64,000 nucleotides of DNA, taken from contig NZ_JADLJL010000023.1 in the NCBI RefSeq assembly GCF_015680235.1, forward strand, positions 1-64,000, in the 5' to 3' direction. Each line of letters begins with the position of its first letter. Within the stretch, counting starts at the first letter, position 1. Under the pieces are notes generated by a model. That model saw only the letters and a program-made list of their open reading frames with translations. It did not search any database and was not told the DNA's origin. Origin of the DNA: Pseudomonas guariconensis (lineage in GTDB: Bacteria; Pseudomonadota; Gammaproteobacteria; Pseudomonadales; Pseudomonadaceae). Below, piece by piece: positions 55,482 to 64,000 of this stretch. Made by a program: the position numbers and the translations under genes.

Positions 55482-57257
55482 ATGCACAGGCATGGCGCAC
55501 ACTTGCTGGACGCCACGTCGGCGCGCTTCGCCCTCTGGGCGCCGGATGCGCGCAGCGTGAGCTTGCAGCTGGAACGACAACCGGCGATAGAACTGCTGCC
55601 GGAAGGGGATGGCTGGTTCACCGGCCTGGCTCCCTGCCAGGCGGGCAGCCGCTATCGCTATCGAATCGACGACCGACTGGAGGTAGCCGACCCGGCGTCG
55701 CGCTACCAACCTGAAGGGATCCATGGACCCAGCCAAGTGGTGGATGTGGCCGGCTACCCCTGGCAACACCCATGGCAAGGGCGCCCCTGGCACGAAGCGG
55801 TGATCCAGGAACTGCATGTCGGCCTGCTCGGCGGCTATGCCGGCGTCGCCCAGCAATTGCCGCGCCTGGCCGAACTGGGCTTCACGGCCATCGAGCTGAT
55901 GCCCGTGGGGCAGTTCCCGGGTGAGCGCAACTGGGGCTACGACGGCGTGCTGCCGTTCGCCCCGCAGCACACCTATGGCAGCCCGACCGAACTGTGCGCG
56001 TTGATCGACCAGGCCCACGGCCTTGGCCTGATGGTGATCCTCGATGTGGTCTACAACCACTTCGGGCCCGACGGCAATTACCTGCATGAATACGCCAGCG
56101 GATTCTTCCGCGAGGACCGCCACACACCCTGGGGTGCAGCCATCGATTTCCGCAGGCCCCAGGTGCGCGAATACTTCATTCAGAATGCATTGATGTGGCT
56201 GTGCGACTACCGCTTCGATGGCCTGCGGCTGGACGCGGTGCATGCTATCGACCAGCCCGATTTCCTGGTGGAACTGGCCGCGCGTGTCCGAGCAGAAGCA
56301 GGATCCGACAGCGCAATCGCGGGACAAGTCGGACCACCCCACCGCCGTATCTGGCTGGTGCTGGAGAATGAGCACAACCAGGCCTCGCTCCTGAAGCACG
56401 GTTTCGACGCCCAGTGGAACGACGACGGCCACAACGCCCTGCACGTCCTGCTGACCGGCGAAACCGAAGGCTACTATGCCGACTACAAGGATCGCCCCAT
56501 CGAACAGCTCGCTCGCGCCCTGAGCGAGGGCTTCGTGTTCCAGGGCCAGCCCAATCGCCATGGCACGCCCCGGGGCGAGCCCAGCGGGCACTTGCCGCCC
56601 AGCGCCTTCGTGCTGTTCCTGCAGAACCACGACCAGGTCGGCAACCGTGCCCTGGGCGAACGCCTTACCCGCCTCTGCCCGCCCCAGGCGCTGCGTGCGG
56701 CCACCGGCCTGTTGCTGCTGGCACCGATGGTCCCACTGCTGTTCATGGGTGATGAAGAAGGCAGCCGCTGCCCGTTCCTGTTCTTCACCGACCACCATGA
56801 CGAACTGGCCGATGCCGTGCGCGAAGGCCGCCGCGCCGAGTTCGCCCATTTCGCCGCCTTCGCCGACCCGCAAGCGCGCTTGCGCATTCCCGACCCCAAC
56901 GCCAAGTCCACCTTCGACGCCTCGCGGCCCACCGCACAGGACGTGCTGGCCGGCTGGCACGGCCTGTACCAGCGCCTGTTGGCCCTGCGCCACCGGCATA
57001 TCACCCCGCACCTGCCCGGCAGCCGCGCTCTGGATGCCAAGGTGCTGGGCGAACATGCGCTGACCGCGCGCTGGCGCCTGGGCGATGGCAGCGAGCTGCG
57101 TATCGACCTGAACCTCGCCGCCCAGTCGCAAGCAGTCGCTCTGCCGCCGGTCGAACGCTGGCTGTTCGACAGCAGCGACACCGCACACCTGGACACCACC
57201 CTGCCCGCGCACAGCTGCGTGGTCAGCCTGCTGCCCCCCGGCCAGGAGACGCCATGA
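55482..57257 (+). CDS. treZ: Malto-oligosyltrehalose trehalohydrolase, with a REP-derived insertion
   Basis: The 591-residue GH13 enzyme has an N-terminal beta-sandwich (ARFALWAPDARSVSLQL), then GYDGVLPFAPQHTYGSP, DGLRLDAVHAI (nucleophile Asp about 250), VLENEHNQ (acid Glu about 297) and QNHDQVGN (Asp about 385). Between the Asp and Glu regions lies AIAGQVGPPHRR (about residues 278-289), encoded by a REP-like DNA segment at 56316-56347. It cuts trehalose from maltooligosyl-trehalose made by TreY. Its stop overlaps malQ by 4 bp. Confidence 0.92.
   Translation: MHRHGAHLLDATSARFALWAPDARSVSLQLERQPAIELLPEGDGWFTGLAPCQAGSRYRYRIDDRLEVADPASRYQPEGIHGPSQVVDVAGYPWQHPWQGRPWHEAVIQELHVGLLGGYAGVAQQLPRLAELGFTAIELMPVGQFPGERNWGYDGVLPFAPQHTYGSPTELCALIDQAHGLGLMVILDVVYNHFGPDGNYLHEYASGFFREDRHTPWGAAIDFRRPQVREYFIQNALMWLCDYRFDGLRLDAVHAIDQPDFLVELAARVRAEAGSDSAIAGQVGPPHRRIWLVLENEHNQASLLKHGFDAQWNDDGHNALHVLLTGETEGYYADYKDRPIEQLARALSEGFVFQGQPNRHGTPRGEPSGHLPPSAFVLFLQNHDQVGNRALGERLTRLCPPQALRAATGLLLLAPMVPLLFMGDEEGSRCPFLFFTDHHDELADAVREGRRAEFAHFAAFADPQARLRIPDPNAKSTFDASRPTAQDVLAGWHGLYQRLLALRHRHITPHLPGSRALDAKVLGEHALTARWRLGDGSELRIDLNLAAQSQAVALPPVERWLFDSSDTAHLDTTLPAHSCVVSLLPPGQETP
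56316..56347. repeat. REP-type sequence inside the treZ coding region
   Basis: ATCGCGGGACAAGTCGGACC with the following ACCCCACCGCCG matches 31531-31562 (32 nt, two mismatches) in the intergenic REP cluster. Here it is read in frame as IAGQVGPPHRR. Confidence 0.8.
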
Positions 57258-59323
57258 GCGATATACCCCTGCATCGACTGGCCGCCCGGGTGGGGCTGGC
57301 CCGCGACTGGATCGACGCCAACGCCCGCCCGCAGCAGGTCAGCGACGAGGTGCTGCGCAAGGTGCTCGCCGGCCTTGGCCACCCGGCCAACGACGAGGCC
57401 GCCATCGCCGCCAGCCTGCTGGCGCTGGACCAGGCCGAAGACCGCGATCACCTGCCACCGCTGCTCACCGCCGACCTCGACCAGCCCCTGGACCTGGCAC
57501 GCTATTTCAGCCCAGGCAGCACGGTGCACTGCACCCTAGAAGACGGCGACACACGAACGCTCGTCCTGGACAGCCAGGCCCGCCTGCCGGGCGAGCTCCC
57601 CATCGGCTATCACCAGCTCGCCCTCGGTGACCGCCGCTTCACCCTTGCCGTGGCACCACCGCGCTGCCATGCCCTGGAAGACGCCATCGACCAGCCGCCC
57701 CCACGCTGCTGGGGCCTGTCGGTGCAGCTATACAGCCTGCGCCGCCCAGGCGACGGCGGCTATGGCGACTGCATGGCCCTGGAACAACTGGCCCGCGCGG
57801 CCGCCGAACGCGGCGCCGACGCCTTGGCCATCAGCCCGATACACGCCCTGTCGACGGTGGACCAGCGCCATTACAGCCCCTACTCCCCTTCCAGCCGTCT
57901 GCTGCTCAACGAGCTTTACGCCAGCCCAGCGGCGCTGCTCGGGGAACGCGAGGTGCGCATGGCCATCGAGGCCTGTGGCCTGCAACACACCCTGGATGAG
58001 CTGGAACAAGGCCCATTGGTGGACTGGCCCCGCGCTGCCGATGCCCGGCACCGTCTGCTGCAGGCCTTGTACAAGGACTTCAGCCAGGGCAGCCACCCAT
58101 TGCACAGCGATTTCGACAGCTTCCGCGAAGCCGGCGGCCAGGCCCTGGCGCACCATTGCCGTTTCCAAGTGCTGCAGGCCGAGGCGGCTGCGCGCGGCCT
58201 GGGCGCCGACTGGCGCAACTGGCCGGCCGCCTGGCACGACCCCTACCACCCCGAAGTGGAGGCGTTTGCCAACAGCCATCGCGAACAGGTGCAGTTCCAC
58301 GCTTTTTGCCAATGGCTCACCGAACGCGGCTTGCAACGGGCCCAGGAAGCCGCCCGCGGCAATGGCATGGCCGTGGGCCTGATCGCCGACCTGGCCGTGG
58401 GGGCTGACGGTGCCGGCAGCCAGGCCTGGAGCCGCCAGGACGAATTGCTGGCCGACCTCAAGGTTGGCGCCCCACCGGATATCCTCAACCGCCTGGGCCA
58501 GGACTGGGGCATCTGCGCATTCTCCCCGGAGGGCCTCAAGCGCAACGGCTATCGCGCCTTCATCGAGATGTTGCGGGCCAACCTGGCCCATGCCGGCGGC
58601 CTGCGCATAGACCATGTCATGGGGCTGCGCCGGTTGTGGCTGATCCCGCGCGGCTCCCGACCCAGCGAAGGGGCCTACCTGAACTACCCGCTGGACGACC
58701 TGCTGCGTTTGCTGGCCCTGGAGTCGGTGCGCCACCAGGCGGTGATCCTCGGCGAAGACTTGGGCACCGTACCGGAGGGCCTGCGCGAGACCCTGGCGGC
58801 CAAGGCGGTGCTGGGCATGCGCGTGCTGCCGTTCGAGCAAGAGCCGCCCGGGCACTTCAAGCCCATCCTCGACTGGCCGGACAATGCCCTGGCTATCACG
58901 GGCACCCATGACTTGGCACCGCTGGCCGGCTGGCTGCAGGCGCGCGACATCGACTGGAGCCATCGCCTGCAACTGGTCGATGCCGCCGCCGAGCTACGCT
59001 GGCGGCACACCCGCCAGCTGGAGCGCGATGGCCTGCGCCGCACTTTGGAGCAGAACTATGGCGCCCTGGCCGACGACGACGCCCTGATCGACGCCGCCAT
59101 CCGCTATGTCGGCCATACCCGTGCCCCGCTGGTGCTGGTGCCGCTGGAGGATTTGCTCGGTTGCGACGAACAGCCCAACCTGCCCGGCACCACCGATGGC
59201 CACCCCAACTGGCGCCGCCGCTTCGCCCGCCCGGTGCGTGAGCTGCTGGACGACGAAGATGCCGCACGTCGCCTGGAGCTGTTGGCCCAGGCCCGCGAAC
59301 AAGCCTGGGAGCGTGACCGATGA
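57254..59323 (+). CDS. malQ: 4-alpha-glucanotransferase
   Basis: This 689-residue GH77 enzyme has an N-terminal domain (about 1-140) before the barrel start WGLSVQLYSLRRPGDGGYGDCMAL. Catalytic regions are GLRIDHVMGLRRLW (Asp), VILGEDLGTVP (Glu) and ITGTHDLAPLAGW (Asp). It moves maltodextrin segments between chains. ATG overlaps treZ by 4 bp, and its stop overlaps treY by 4 bp, so all three are translationally coupled. Confidence 0.93.
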   Translation: MSDIPLHRLAARVGLARDWIDANARPQQVSDEVLRKVLAGLGHPANDEAAIAASLLALDQAEDRDHLPPLLTADLDQPLDLARYFSPGSTVHCTLEDGDTRTLVLDSQARLPGELPIGYHQLALGDRRFTLAVAPPRCHALEDAIDQPPPRCWGLSVQLYSLRRPGDGGYGDCMALEQLARAAAERGADALAISPIHALSTVDQRHYSPYSPSSRLLLNELYASPAALLGEREVRMAIEACGLQHTLDELEQGPLVDWPRAADARHRLLQALYKDFSQGSHPLHSDFDSFREAGGQALAHHCRFQVLQAEAAARGLGADWRNWPAAWHDPYHPEVEAFANSHREQVQFHAFCQWLTERGLQRAQEAARGNGMAVGLIADLAVGADGAGSQAWSRQDELLADLKVGAPPDILNRLGQDWGICAFSPEGLKRNGYRAFIEMLRANLAHAGGLRIDHVMGLRRLWLIPRGSRPSEGAYLNYPLDDLLRLLALESVRHQAVILGEDLGTVPEGLRETLAAKAVLGMRVLPFEQEPPGHFKPILDWPDNALAITGTHDLAPLAGWLQARDIDWSHRLQLVDAAAELRWRHTRQLERDGLRRTLEQNYGALADDDALIDAAIRYVGHTRAPLVLVPLEDLLGCDEQPNLPGTTDGHPNWRRRFARPVRELLDDEDAARRLELLAQAREQAWERDR

Positions 59324-62094
59324 AGCCCTTGACCGCCACGGTGCGCCTGCAACTGCACAGTGACTTCACCCTCGACGACGCTGTGCCGCTGGTGCCCTAC
59401 TTCGCCCGCCTGGGCATCAGCCACGTGTACGCCTCGCCGATCCTCAAGGCCCGAGCCGGCTCGCGCCACGGCTACGACGTGGTCGACCCGACCCAGGTCA
59501 ACCCCGAGCTTGGCGGCGAGCCAGCCCTGCAGCGCCTGGTTGCCGCCCTGCGCCAGCATGGCATGGGCCTGATCCTCGACACGGTGTCCAACCACATGGC
59601 CGTGGGCGGTGCCGACAACCCTTGGTGGCAGAGCCTGCTGGCCTGGGGCCGGCGCAGCCCCTATGCGGAGTTCTTCGATATCCAATGGCACTCCAGCGAC
59701 CCGTTGCTGGCCGGCCAACTGCTGCTGCCATTTTTGGGCAGCGACTATGGCGTGGCCCTGCAGAACGGCCAGCTGCCCCTGACCTTCGACCCCGAGCAGG
59801 GCCTGTTGCAGGTGGCGCATTACGAGCACCGCTTCCCCATCTGCCCGCTGGACTATGGGCGCATTCTCGCCCAAAGCGAGCACCCACAGGTACAAGCCTT
59901 GGCGCAGCATTTCACGGCGCTGCACGAAGCCGCCGATCCGTTAGCCGATGCCCTGCCCCTGCAAGCGGAACTGGCGCGACGGGTACGCCAGGGCGATAAC
60001 CTGGACAGCGCCCTGGCCGCCTTCGACAGCCGCACCGAGGCAGGCTTCAAGCGCCTGCACCTGTTACTGGAGCGCCAGACCTACCGGCTGGCCAGCTGGC
60101 GCACTGCGGCAGACGACATCAACTGGCGGCGCTTCTTCGACATCAACGAGCTCGGCGGCCTGCGAGTGGAACGGGCGGTGGTGTTCGAAGCCACCCACGC
60201 CAAGCTGTTCGAGCTGATCGAGCGTGGCCTGGTGGACGGCCTGCGCATCGACCACATCGACGGCCTGGCCGACCCCCGCCAGTATTGCCGCAAGCTGCGC
60301 CGCCGGGTCGACGGCCTGCTGGCACGCCGGCCCTTGCAGGCGGACGTCGAGCACTTCCCGATCTATGTGGAGAAGATTCTCGGCGCCGGTGAACACCTGC
60401 ACCGCGACTGGCGCACCGACGGCACCACCGGTTACGAATTCATGAACCAGGTCTCGCTGCTGCAGCACGACCCGGCTGGTGAAGCCCCCTTGACCGAACT
60501 GTGGAGCACGGTGAGCGAGCGCCCGGACTTTGCCGAGGAAGTCCGCCAGGCTCGGCACCTGGTGCTCAACGCCAGCCTGGCCGGCGACTGCGAGTCGGTG
60601 GCCCAGGCCTTGCTGCAGGTGGCGCGCGACGACCTGATGACCCGCGACCTGACCCTGGGCGCCATCCGCCGGGCCTTGCAGGCCGTGGTCGAGCACTACC
60701 CGGTGTACCGCACCTACATCAATGCCTGCGGTCGCCCCGACGAAGACGAAATCTTCTTCCAGCAGGCCTTGGCCGGTGCCCGGCAAAGCCTGGCCGAGGC
60801 AGACTGGCCGCTGCTCGAGCACTTAGAACGCTGGCTCGGCGGCCAACCCTGGCGCCAACTGCCGCCAGGCCGGCCGCGCAAGCACCTGCGCCATGCCTGC
60901 GTGCGCTTCCAGCAACTGACCGCACCCAGTGCCGCCAAGGCCGTGGAAGACACCGCCTTCTACCGCTCCGGCCGGCTATTGTCGCGCAACGACGTGGGCT
61001 TCGAGGCCGAGCGTTTCAGCGCACCGCCACAGGCCTTCCACAACGAAGCGCAACGGCGCCTGCGGGACTTCCCGGACAACCTGCTGGCCACCGCCACCCA
61101 CGACCACAAGCGCGGCGAGGACTGCCGCGCACGGTTGGCGGTGCTCAGCGAACTGGGGCCCTGGCTGGCCAGCCGGGTCGAGCATTGGCGCGAGCTGGCC
61201 GCACCGCTGCGCCAGGCCCTGGGCGACGGCCCGGCGCCGAGCCCGGCGGACGAACTGCTGCTGTTCCAGACGCTGCTCGGCAGCTGGCCCCTGGACCTCG
61301 ACCTACATGACGCCACGGCCCTGGCACGATACGCCGAGCGCCTGCGCCAATGGCAGCAGAAGGCCCTGCGCGAAGCCAAGCTGCGCAGCAGCTGGAGCGC
61401 CCCGAACGAGGCCTACGAACAGGCCTGTGCCACCTATGTCGACGGCTTATTGCTGGCGCCTGAAAACCAACAGTTGCGCCACGCCCTGCACGAGGCCGCG
61501 CAGCGCATCGCCTGCCCGGGCGCGCTCAATGGCTTGGTCCAGTGCCTGCTGCGCATGACCACCCCGGGTGTGCCGGACCTGTATCAGGGTAACGAGTTCT
61601 GGGACCTGAGCCTGGTCGACCCGGACAACCGCCGCCCGGTGGACTACGCCGCGCGGCGGGCCAGCCTGGACGACAGCCTGCCGTTGGCCGAATTGCTGAT
61701 GCACTGGCGCGACGGGCGTATCAAGCAGGCGCTGATCGCGCGCGTGCTGGACTGCCGCCACGCCCACCCCGACCTGTTCCAGCGCGGCGCCTACCTGCCA
61801 CTGGCCGTGCAGGGCCGGCACGCCGACAAGGTCCTGGCCTTCGCCCGCCTGGGCGAGGACGCCCAGGCCATCGTGGTGGTGCCGCGCCTGCCCAGCGCGC
61901 TGCTGGGCGGCGCCTCCCTCCCCCTGATCCCGGCGCAGAACTGGGACGACACACGGGTGATCCTGCCGTTTGCCTTGTCACCTGCCACTTGTTCGGGACT
62001 TTTTTCCAGCACCGCTGTCAGCCCTTCAAGGGAGCTGAGTTTGAGCACCGTGCTGGCAGAGTTTCCGGTCAACCTGTTGATACAACAATCTTGA
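59320..62094 (+). CDS. treY: Malto-oligosyltrehalose synthase
   Basis: The 924-residue GH13 enzyme begins TVRLQLHSDFTLDDAVPLVPYFARLGISHVYASPI. Catalytic regions are VDGLRIDHIDGLADP, FPIYVEKIL and LATATHDHKRGEDCRARL. The length fits TreY. It converts the reducing end of maltodextrin into a trehalosyl unit, which TreZ then releases. The last ~40 residues (PATCSGLFSSTAVSPSREL) are looser in composition, as is usual for its C-terminal beta domain. Confidence 0.93.
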   Translation: MKPLTATVRLQLHSDFTLDDAVPLVPYFARLGISHVYASPILKARAGSRHGYDVVDPTQVNPELGGEPALQRLVAALRQHGMGLILDTVSNHMAVGGADNPWWQSLLAWGRRSPYAEFFDIQWHSSDPLLAGQLLLPFLGSDYGVALQNGQLPLTFDPEQGLLQVAHYEHRFPICPLDYGRILAQSEHPQVQALAQHFTALHEAADPLADALPLQAELARRVRQGDNLDSALAAFDSRTEAGFKRLHLLLERQTYRLASWRTAADDINWRRFFDINELGGLRVERAVVFEATHAKLFELIERGLVDGLRIDHIDGLADPRQYCRKLRRRVDGLLARRPLQADVEHFPIYVEKILGAGEHLHRDWRTDGTTGYEFMNQVSLLQHDPAGEAPLTELWSTVSERPDFAEEVRQARHLVLNASLAGDCESVAQALLQVARDDLMTRDLTLGAIRRALQAVVEHYPVYRTYINACGRPDEDEIFFQQALAGARQSLAEADWPLLEHLERWLGGQPWRQLPPGRPRKHLRHACVRFQQLTAPSAAKAVEDTAFYRSGRLLSRNDVGFEAERFSAPPQAFHNEAQRRLRDFPDNLLATATHDHKRGEDCRARLAVLSELGPWLASRVEHWRELAAPLRQALGDGPAPSPADELLLFQTLLGSWPLDLDLHDATALARYAERLRQWQQKALREAKLRSSWSAPNEAYEQACATYVDGLLLAPENQQLRHALHEAAQRIACPGALNGLVQCLLRMTTPGVPDLYQGNEFWDLSLVDPDNRRPVDYAARRASLDDSLPLAELLMHWRDGRIKQALIARVLDCRHAHPDLFQRGAYLPLAVQGRHADKVLAFARLGEDAQAIVVVPRLPSALLGGASLPLIPAQNWDDTRVILPFALSPATCSGLFSSTAVSPSRELSLSTVLAEFPVNLLIQQS

Positions 62095-62108
62095 ACACCA
62101 GGAGCGTC

Positions 62109-62369
62109 ATGATGAGCGTCGATGAAAAACGTATCCGCGAATTCGCCTATCAAATCTGGGAATCGGAAGGAAAGCCCGAAGGCCAGGAAGAACGCCACTG
62201 GGAGATGGCGCGCAAGCTCGCCGAGGCCGAGGCCCTGGCACCCAAGGCCGCACCGCGCAAGAAGGCCGCGGCCAAACCCAAGGACGTGTTGACCAAGAGC
62301 ACGGCGCCGGTGCAAAAGCCGGCTGCGGCGAAGAAACCTCGGGCAGTGAAGAAACCGGCTGCGGGTTGA
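62109..62369 (+). CDS. DUF2934 domain protein with Lys/Ala/Pro tail
   Basis: The 86-residue product begins MMSVDEKRIREFAYQIWES and has EGQEERHWEMARKLAEAE, the short DUF2934 domain (about 5-45). A basic tail of KKPAA-like repeats follows, like histone H1 or AlgP tails. It may bind nucleic acid or polyanions. GGAG precedes the ATG by 5 nt. Its position between treY and glgX is a trehalose-locus feature of pseudomonads, as far as I recall. Confidence 0.8.
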   Translation: MMSVDEKRIREFAYQIWESEGKPEGQEERHWEMARKLAEAEALAPKAAPRKKAAAKPKDVLTKSTAPVQKPAAAKKPRAVKKPAAG

Positions 62370-62396
62370 CCTCGGTATTTCAGCACGCTGTACCGG

Positions 62397-62460
62397 CCTT
62401 ATCGCGGGCAAGCCCATGTCTACCGGACCCTGTGGGAGCCGGCTTGTCAGCGATCGGGCC
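62397..62460. repeat. Pair of REP elements
   Basis: CCTTATCGCGGGCAAGCCCA and TGTGGGAGCCGGCTTGTCAGCGATCGGGCC face each other between the DUF2934 gene and glgX. Confidence 0.7.
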
Positions 62461-62504
62461 AGATCAAGAAGGATGCCCGTCCACCCGGCTTGAAGAGGAC
62501 CGTC

Positions 62505-64000
62505 ATGAGCCCCCGCACTGCAAAGAAAACCCGCTCCGTCGCCCCCTCGCGCATCCGCGAAGGCCTGCCCTTCCCCTTGGGCGCGAACTGGGACGGCCTC
62601 GGGGTCAACTTCGCCCTGTTCTCGGCCAACGCCACCAAGGTCGAGCTGTGCCTGTTCGACTCCAGCGGCGAACACGAACTCGAACGCATCGAGCTGCCCG
62701 AATACACCGACGAGATCTACCACGGCTACCTGCCCGACGCGCACCCCGGGCTGGTCTACGGCTACCGGGTACACGGCCCCTACGAGCCGGAAAATGGCCA
62801 CCGCTTCAACCCCAACAAGCTGTTGATCGACCCCTATGCCAAGCAACTGGTGGGCAGCTTGAAGTGGTCCGAGGCGCTGTTCGGCTACACCATCGGCCAC
62901 CCCGATGGCGATCTTTCGTTCGACGAGCGCGACAGCGCGCCCTTCGTGCCCAAGTGCAAGGTCATCGACCCGGCCTTCACTTGGGGCCGCGACCAGCGCG
63001 TGCAGATCCCGTGGGAGCGCACCATCCTCTACGAGGCCCACACCCGGGGCATCAGCATGCGCCACCCGGCCGTGCCCGAAGAACACCGAGGGACCTTCGC
63101 GGGCCTGGCCAACGATGAATTGCTCAAGCACATCAAGGACCTGGGGGTATCGTCCATCGAGCTGTTACCGATACACGCCTTCGTCAACGACCAGCACCTG
63201 CTGCAAAAGGGCCTGAACAACTATTGGGGCTACAACAGCATCGCCTTCTTCGCACCGCACCCCAAGTACCTGGCCAGCGGCAAGATCGCCGAGTTCAAGG
63301 AGATGGTCGCGCACCTGCACGATGCAGGCCTTGAGCTGATCCTGGACGTGGTCTACAACCACACCGCCGAAGGCAACGAGCTGGGCCCGACCCTGTCGAT
63401 GCGAGGCATCGACAACGCCTCCTACTACCGACTGATGCCCGATGACAAGCGCTACTACATCAACGACTCCGGCACCGGCAACACCCTGGACTTGAGCCAC
63501 CCGTGCGTGCTGCAGCTGGTCACCGACTCACTGCGCTACTGGGCCGGGGAGATGCACGTCGACGGCTTTCGCTTCGACCTGGCGACCATCCTCGGTCGCT
63601 ATCACGAGGGCTACAGCGAGCGCCACAGCTTCCTCGTGGCCTGCCGCCAGGACCCACTGCTGCGCCAGGTCAAGCTGATCGCCGAGCCCTGGGACTGCGG
63701 CCCCGGCGGCTACCAAGTGGGTAACTTCGCCCCTGGCTGGGCCGAATGGAACGACCGTTTCCGCGACACCGTGCGGGCCTTCTGGAAAGGCGACGAGGGC
63801 CAGCTGGCCGATTTCGCCGCACGTATGACCGCCTCGGGCGACCTGTTCAACAACCGCGGCCGGCGGCCCTACGCCTCGGTCAACTTCGTCACCGCCCATG
63901 ACGGTTTCACCCTGCGCGATCTGGTCTCGTACAACGACAAGCACAACGAAGACAACGACGAGAACAACCAGGACGGCACCGACAACAACCTGTCGTGGAA
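62505..64000 (+). CDS. glgX: Glycogen debranching enzyme GlgX (3' end beyond the window)
   Basis: ATG 62505 follows GAGGA. The 498 visible codons cover an N-terminal CBM48 domain (FPLGANWDGLGVNFALFSANATKVELCLFD, about 25-120) and most of the GH13 barrel: ILYEAHTRGISMRHP, LDVVYNHTAEGNELGP, EMHVDGFRFDLATILGR (nucleophile Asp), KLIAEPWDCGPGGYQVG (acid Glu) and VTAHDGFTLRDLVSYNDKHNE. It hydrolyses alpha-1,6 branches of phosphorylase-limited glycogen. The frame is open to the last base of the window. Confidence 0.95.
   Translation, partial: MSPRTAKKTRSVAPSRIREGLPFPLGANWDGLGVNFALFSANATKVELCLFDSSGEHELERIELPEYTDEIYHGYLPDAHPGLVYGYRVHGPYEPENGHRFNPNKLLIDPYAKQLVGSLKWSEALFGYTIGHPDGDLSFDERDSAPFVPKCKVIDPAFTWGRDQRVQIPWERTILYEAHTRGISMRHPAVPEEHRGTFAGLANDELLKHIKDLGVSSIELLPIHAFVNDQHLLQKGLNNYWGYNSIAFFAPHPKYLASGKIAEFKEMVAHLHDAGLELILDVVYNHTAEGNELGPTLSMRGIDNASYYRLMPDDKRYYINDSGTGNTLDLSHPCVLQLVTDSLRYWAGEMHVDGFRFDLATILGRYHEGYSERHSFLVACRQDPLLRQVKLIAEPWDCGPGGYQVGNFAPGWAEWNDRFRDTVRAFWKGDEGQLADFAARMTASGDLFNNRGRRPYASVNFVTAHDGFTLRDLVSYNDKHNEDNDENNQDGTDNNLSW

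Noticed and set aside
55062..57212. 716-codon open frame antisense to treZ
   Set aside because: Shadow of the treZ/glgA coding pattern; the plus strand carries clear GH13 and GT5 motifs.

Overview
The window is a stretch of chromosome from a fluorescent pseudomonad, most likely of the Pseudomonas putida group. I infer this from the high GC content, many REP palindromes with a 'GCGGGCTTGTCCCGCG'-type core, OprD-type porins, a Fur-boxed TonB receptor, and a zwf-gnd locus close to glgA-treZ-malQ-treY-glgX. No plasmid, phage or replication module dominates.

Layout. 1-600: the 3' end of a group II intron abuts a broken HNH endonuclease gene, next to a tRNA-Cys; this looks like the worn edge of an old mobile element. 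0.7-5.1 kb: sohB faces a same-strand row of phosphatase, SCP2, APH-like kinase and SDR genes. 5.2-13 kb: an XRE-PAS-PAS regulator, a YoaK-type membrane protein, four small envelope proteins (two lipoproteins, an RcnB-like protein and a glycine-zipper protein), an SLC13 permease, a diguanylate cyclase and a TSUP exporter with a divergent LysR gene. 14-17.5 kb: cfa with a partner gene, plus tiny genes in REP-rich DNA. 17.5-21.4 kb: a four-gene minus-strand block of poorly characterised genes (glycine-rich exported protein, DUF6502, DUF5666, outer-membrane-type protein). 21.8-24.8 kb: accessory scraps (orphan holin, Phd-like antitoxin overlapping yitT, serine/threonine dehydratase-like enzyme).

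25.2-31.4 kb is an organic-acid uptake and catabolism cassette: OprD porin, CitMHS symporter, DctA (frameshifted), a PrpF/GalD-type isomerase and a divergent LysR. 31.6-36.4 kb is dense with regulators (two LysR, one AraC) beside a RidA protein, a TSUP permease and a YkgB protein. 36.6-48.5 kb holds a siderophore receptor, RNase Z, two MFS pumps, a FlaR-like P-loop kinase, a decayed two-subunit transketolase, DUF488 and DUF72 genes and two more LysR genes.

48.5-64 kb is a carbohydrate block. On the minus strand are gnd, zwf and a GH15 glucoamylase-like enzyme (the first two overlap by 4 bp). On the plus strand is glgA-treZ-malQ-treY-(DUF2934)-glgX, with 4-bp overlaps from treZ to treY. Together these make linear alpha-glucan, convert its reducing ends to trehalose (TreY/TreZ), trim and recycle it (MalQ, GlgX, GH15), and feed glucose-6-phosphate to NADPH production.

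The most notable observations are a REP-derived, in-frame insertion inside treZ; the uncharacterised DUF6502/DUF5666 operon; and four damaged genes between 28 and 45 kb (dctA, both transketolase subunits, and a LysR gene carrying two compensating frameshifts). I found no CRISPR array, complete prophage or obvious defence island.
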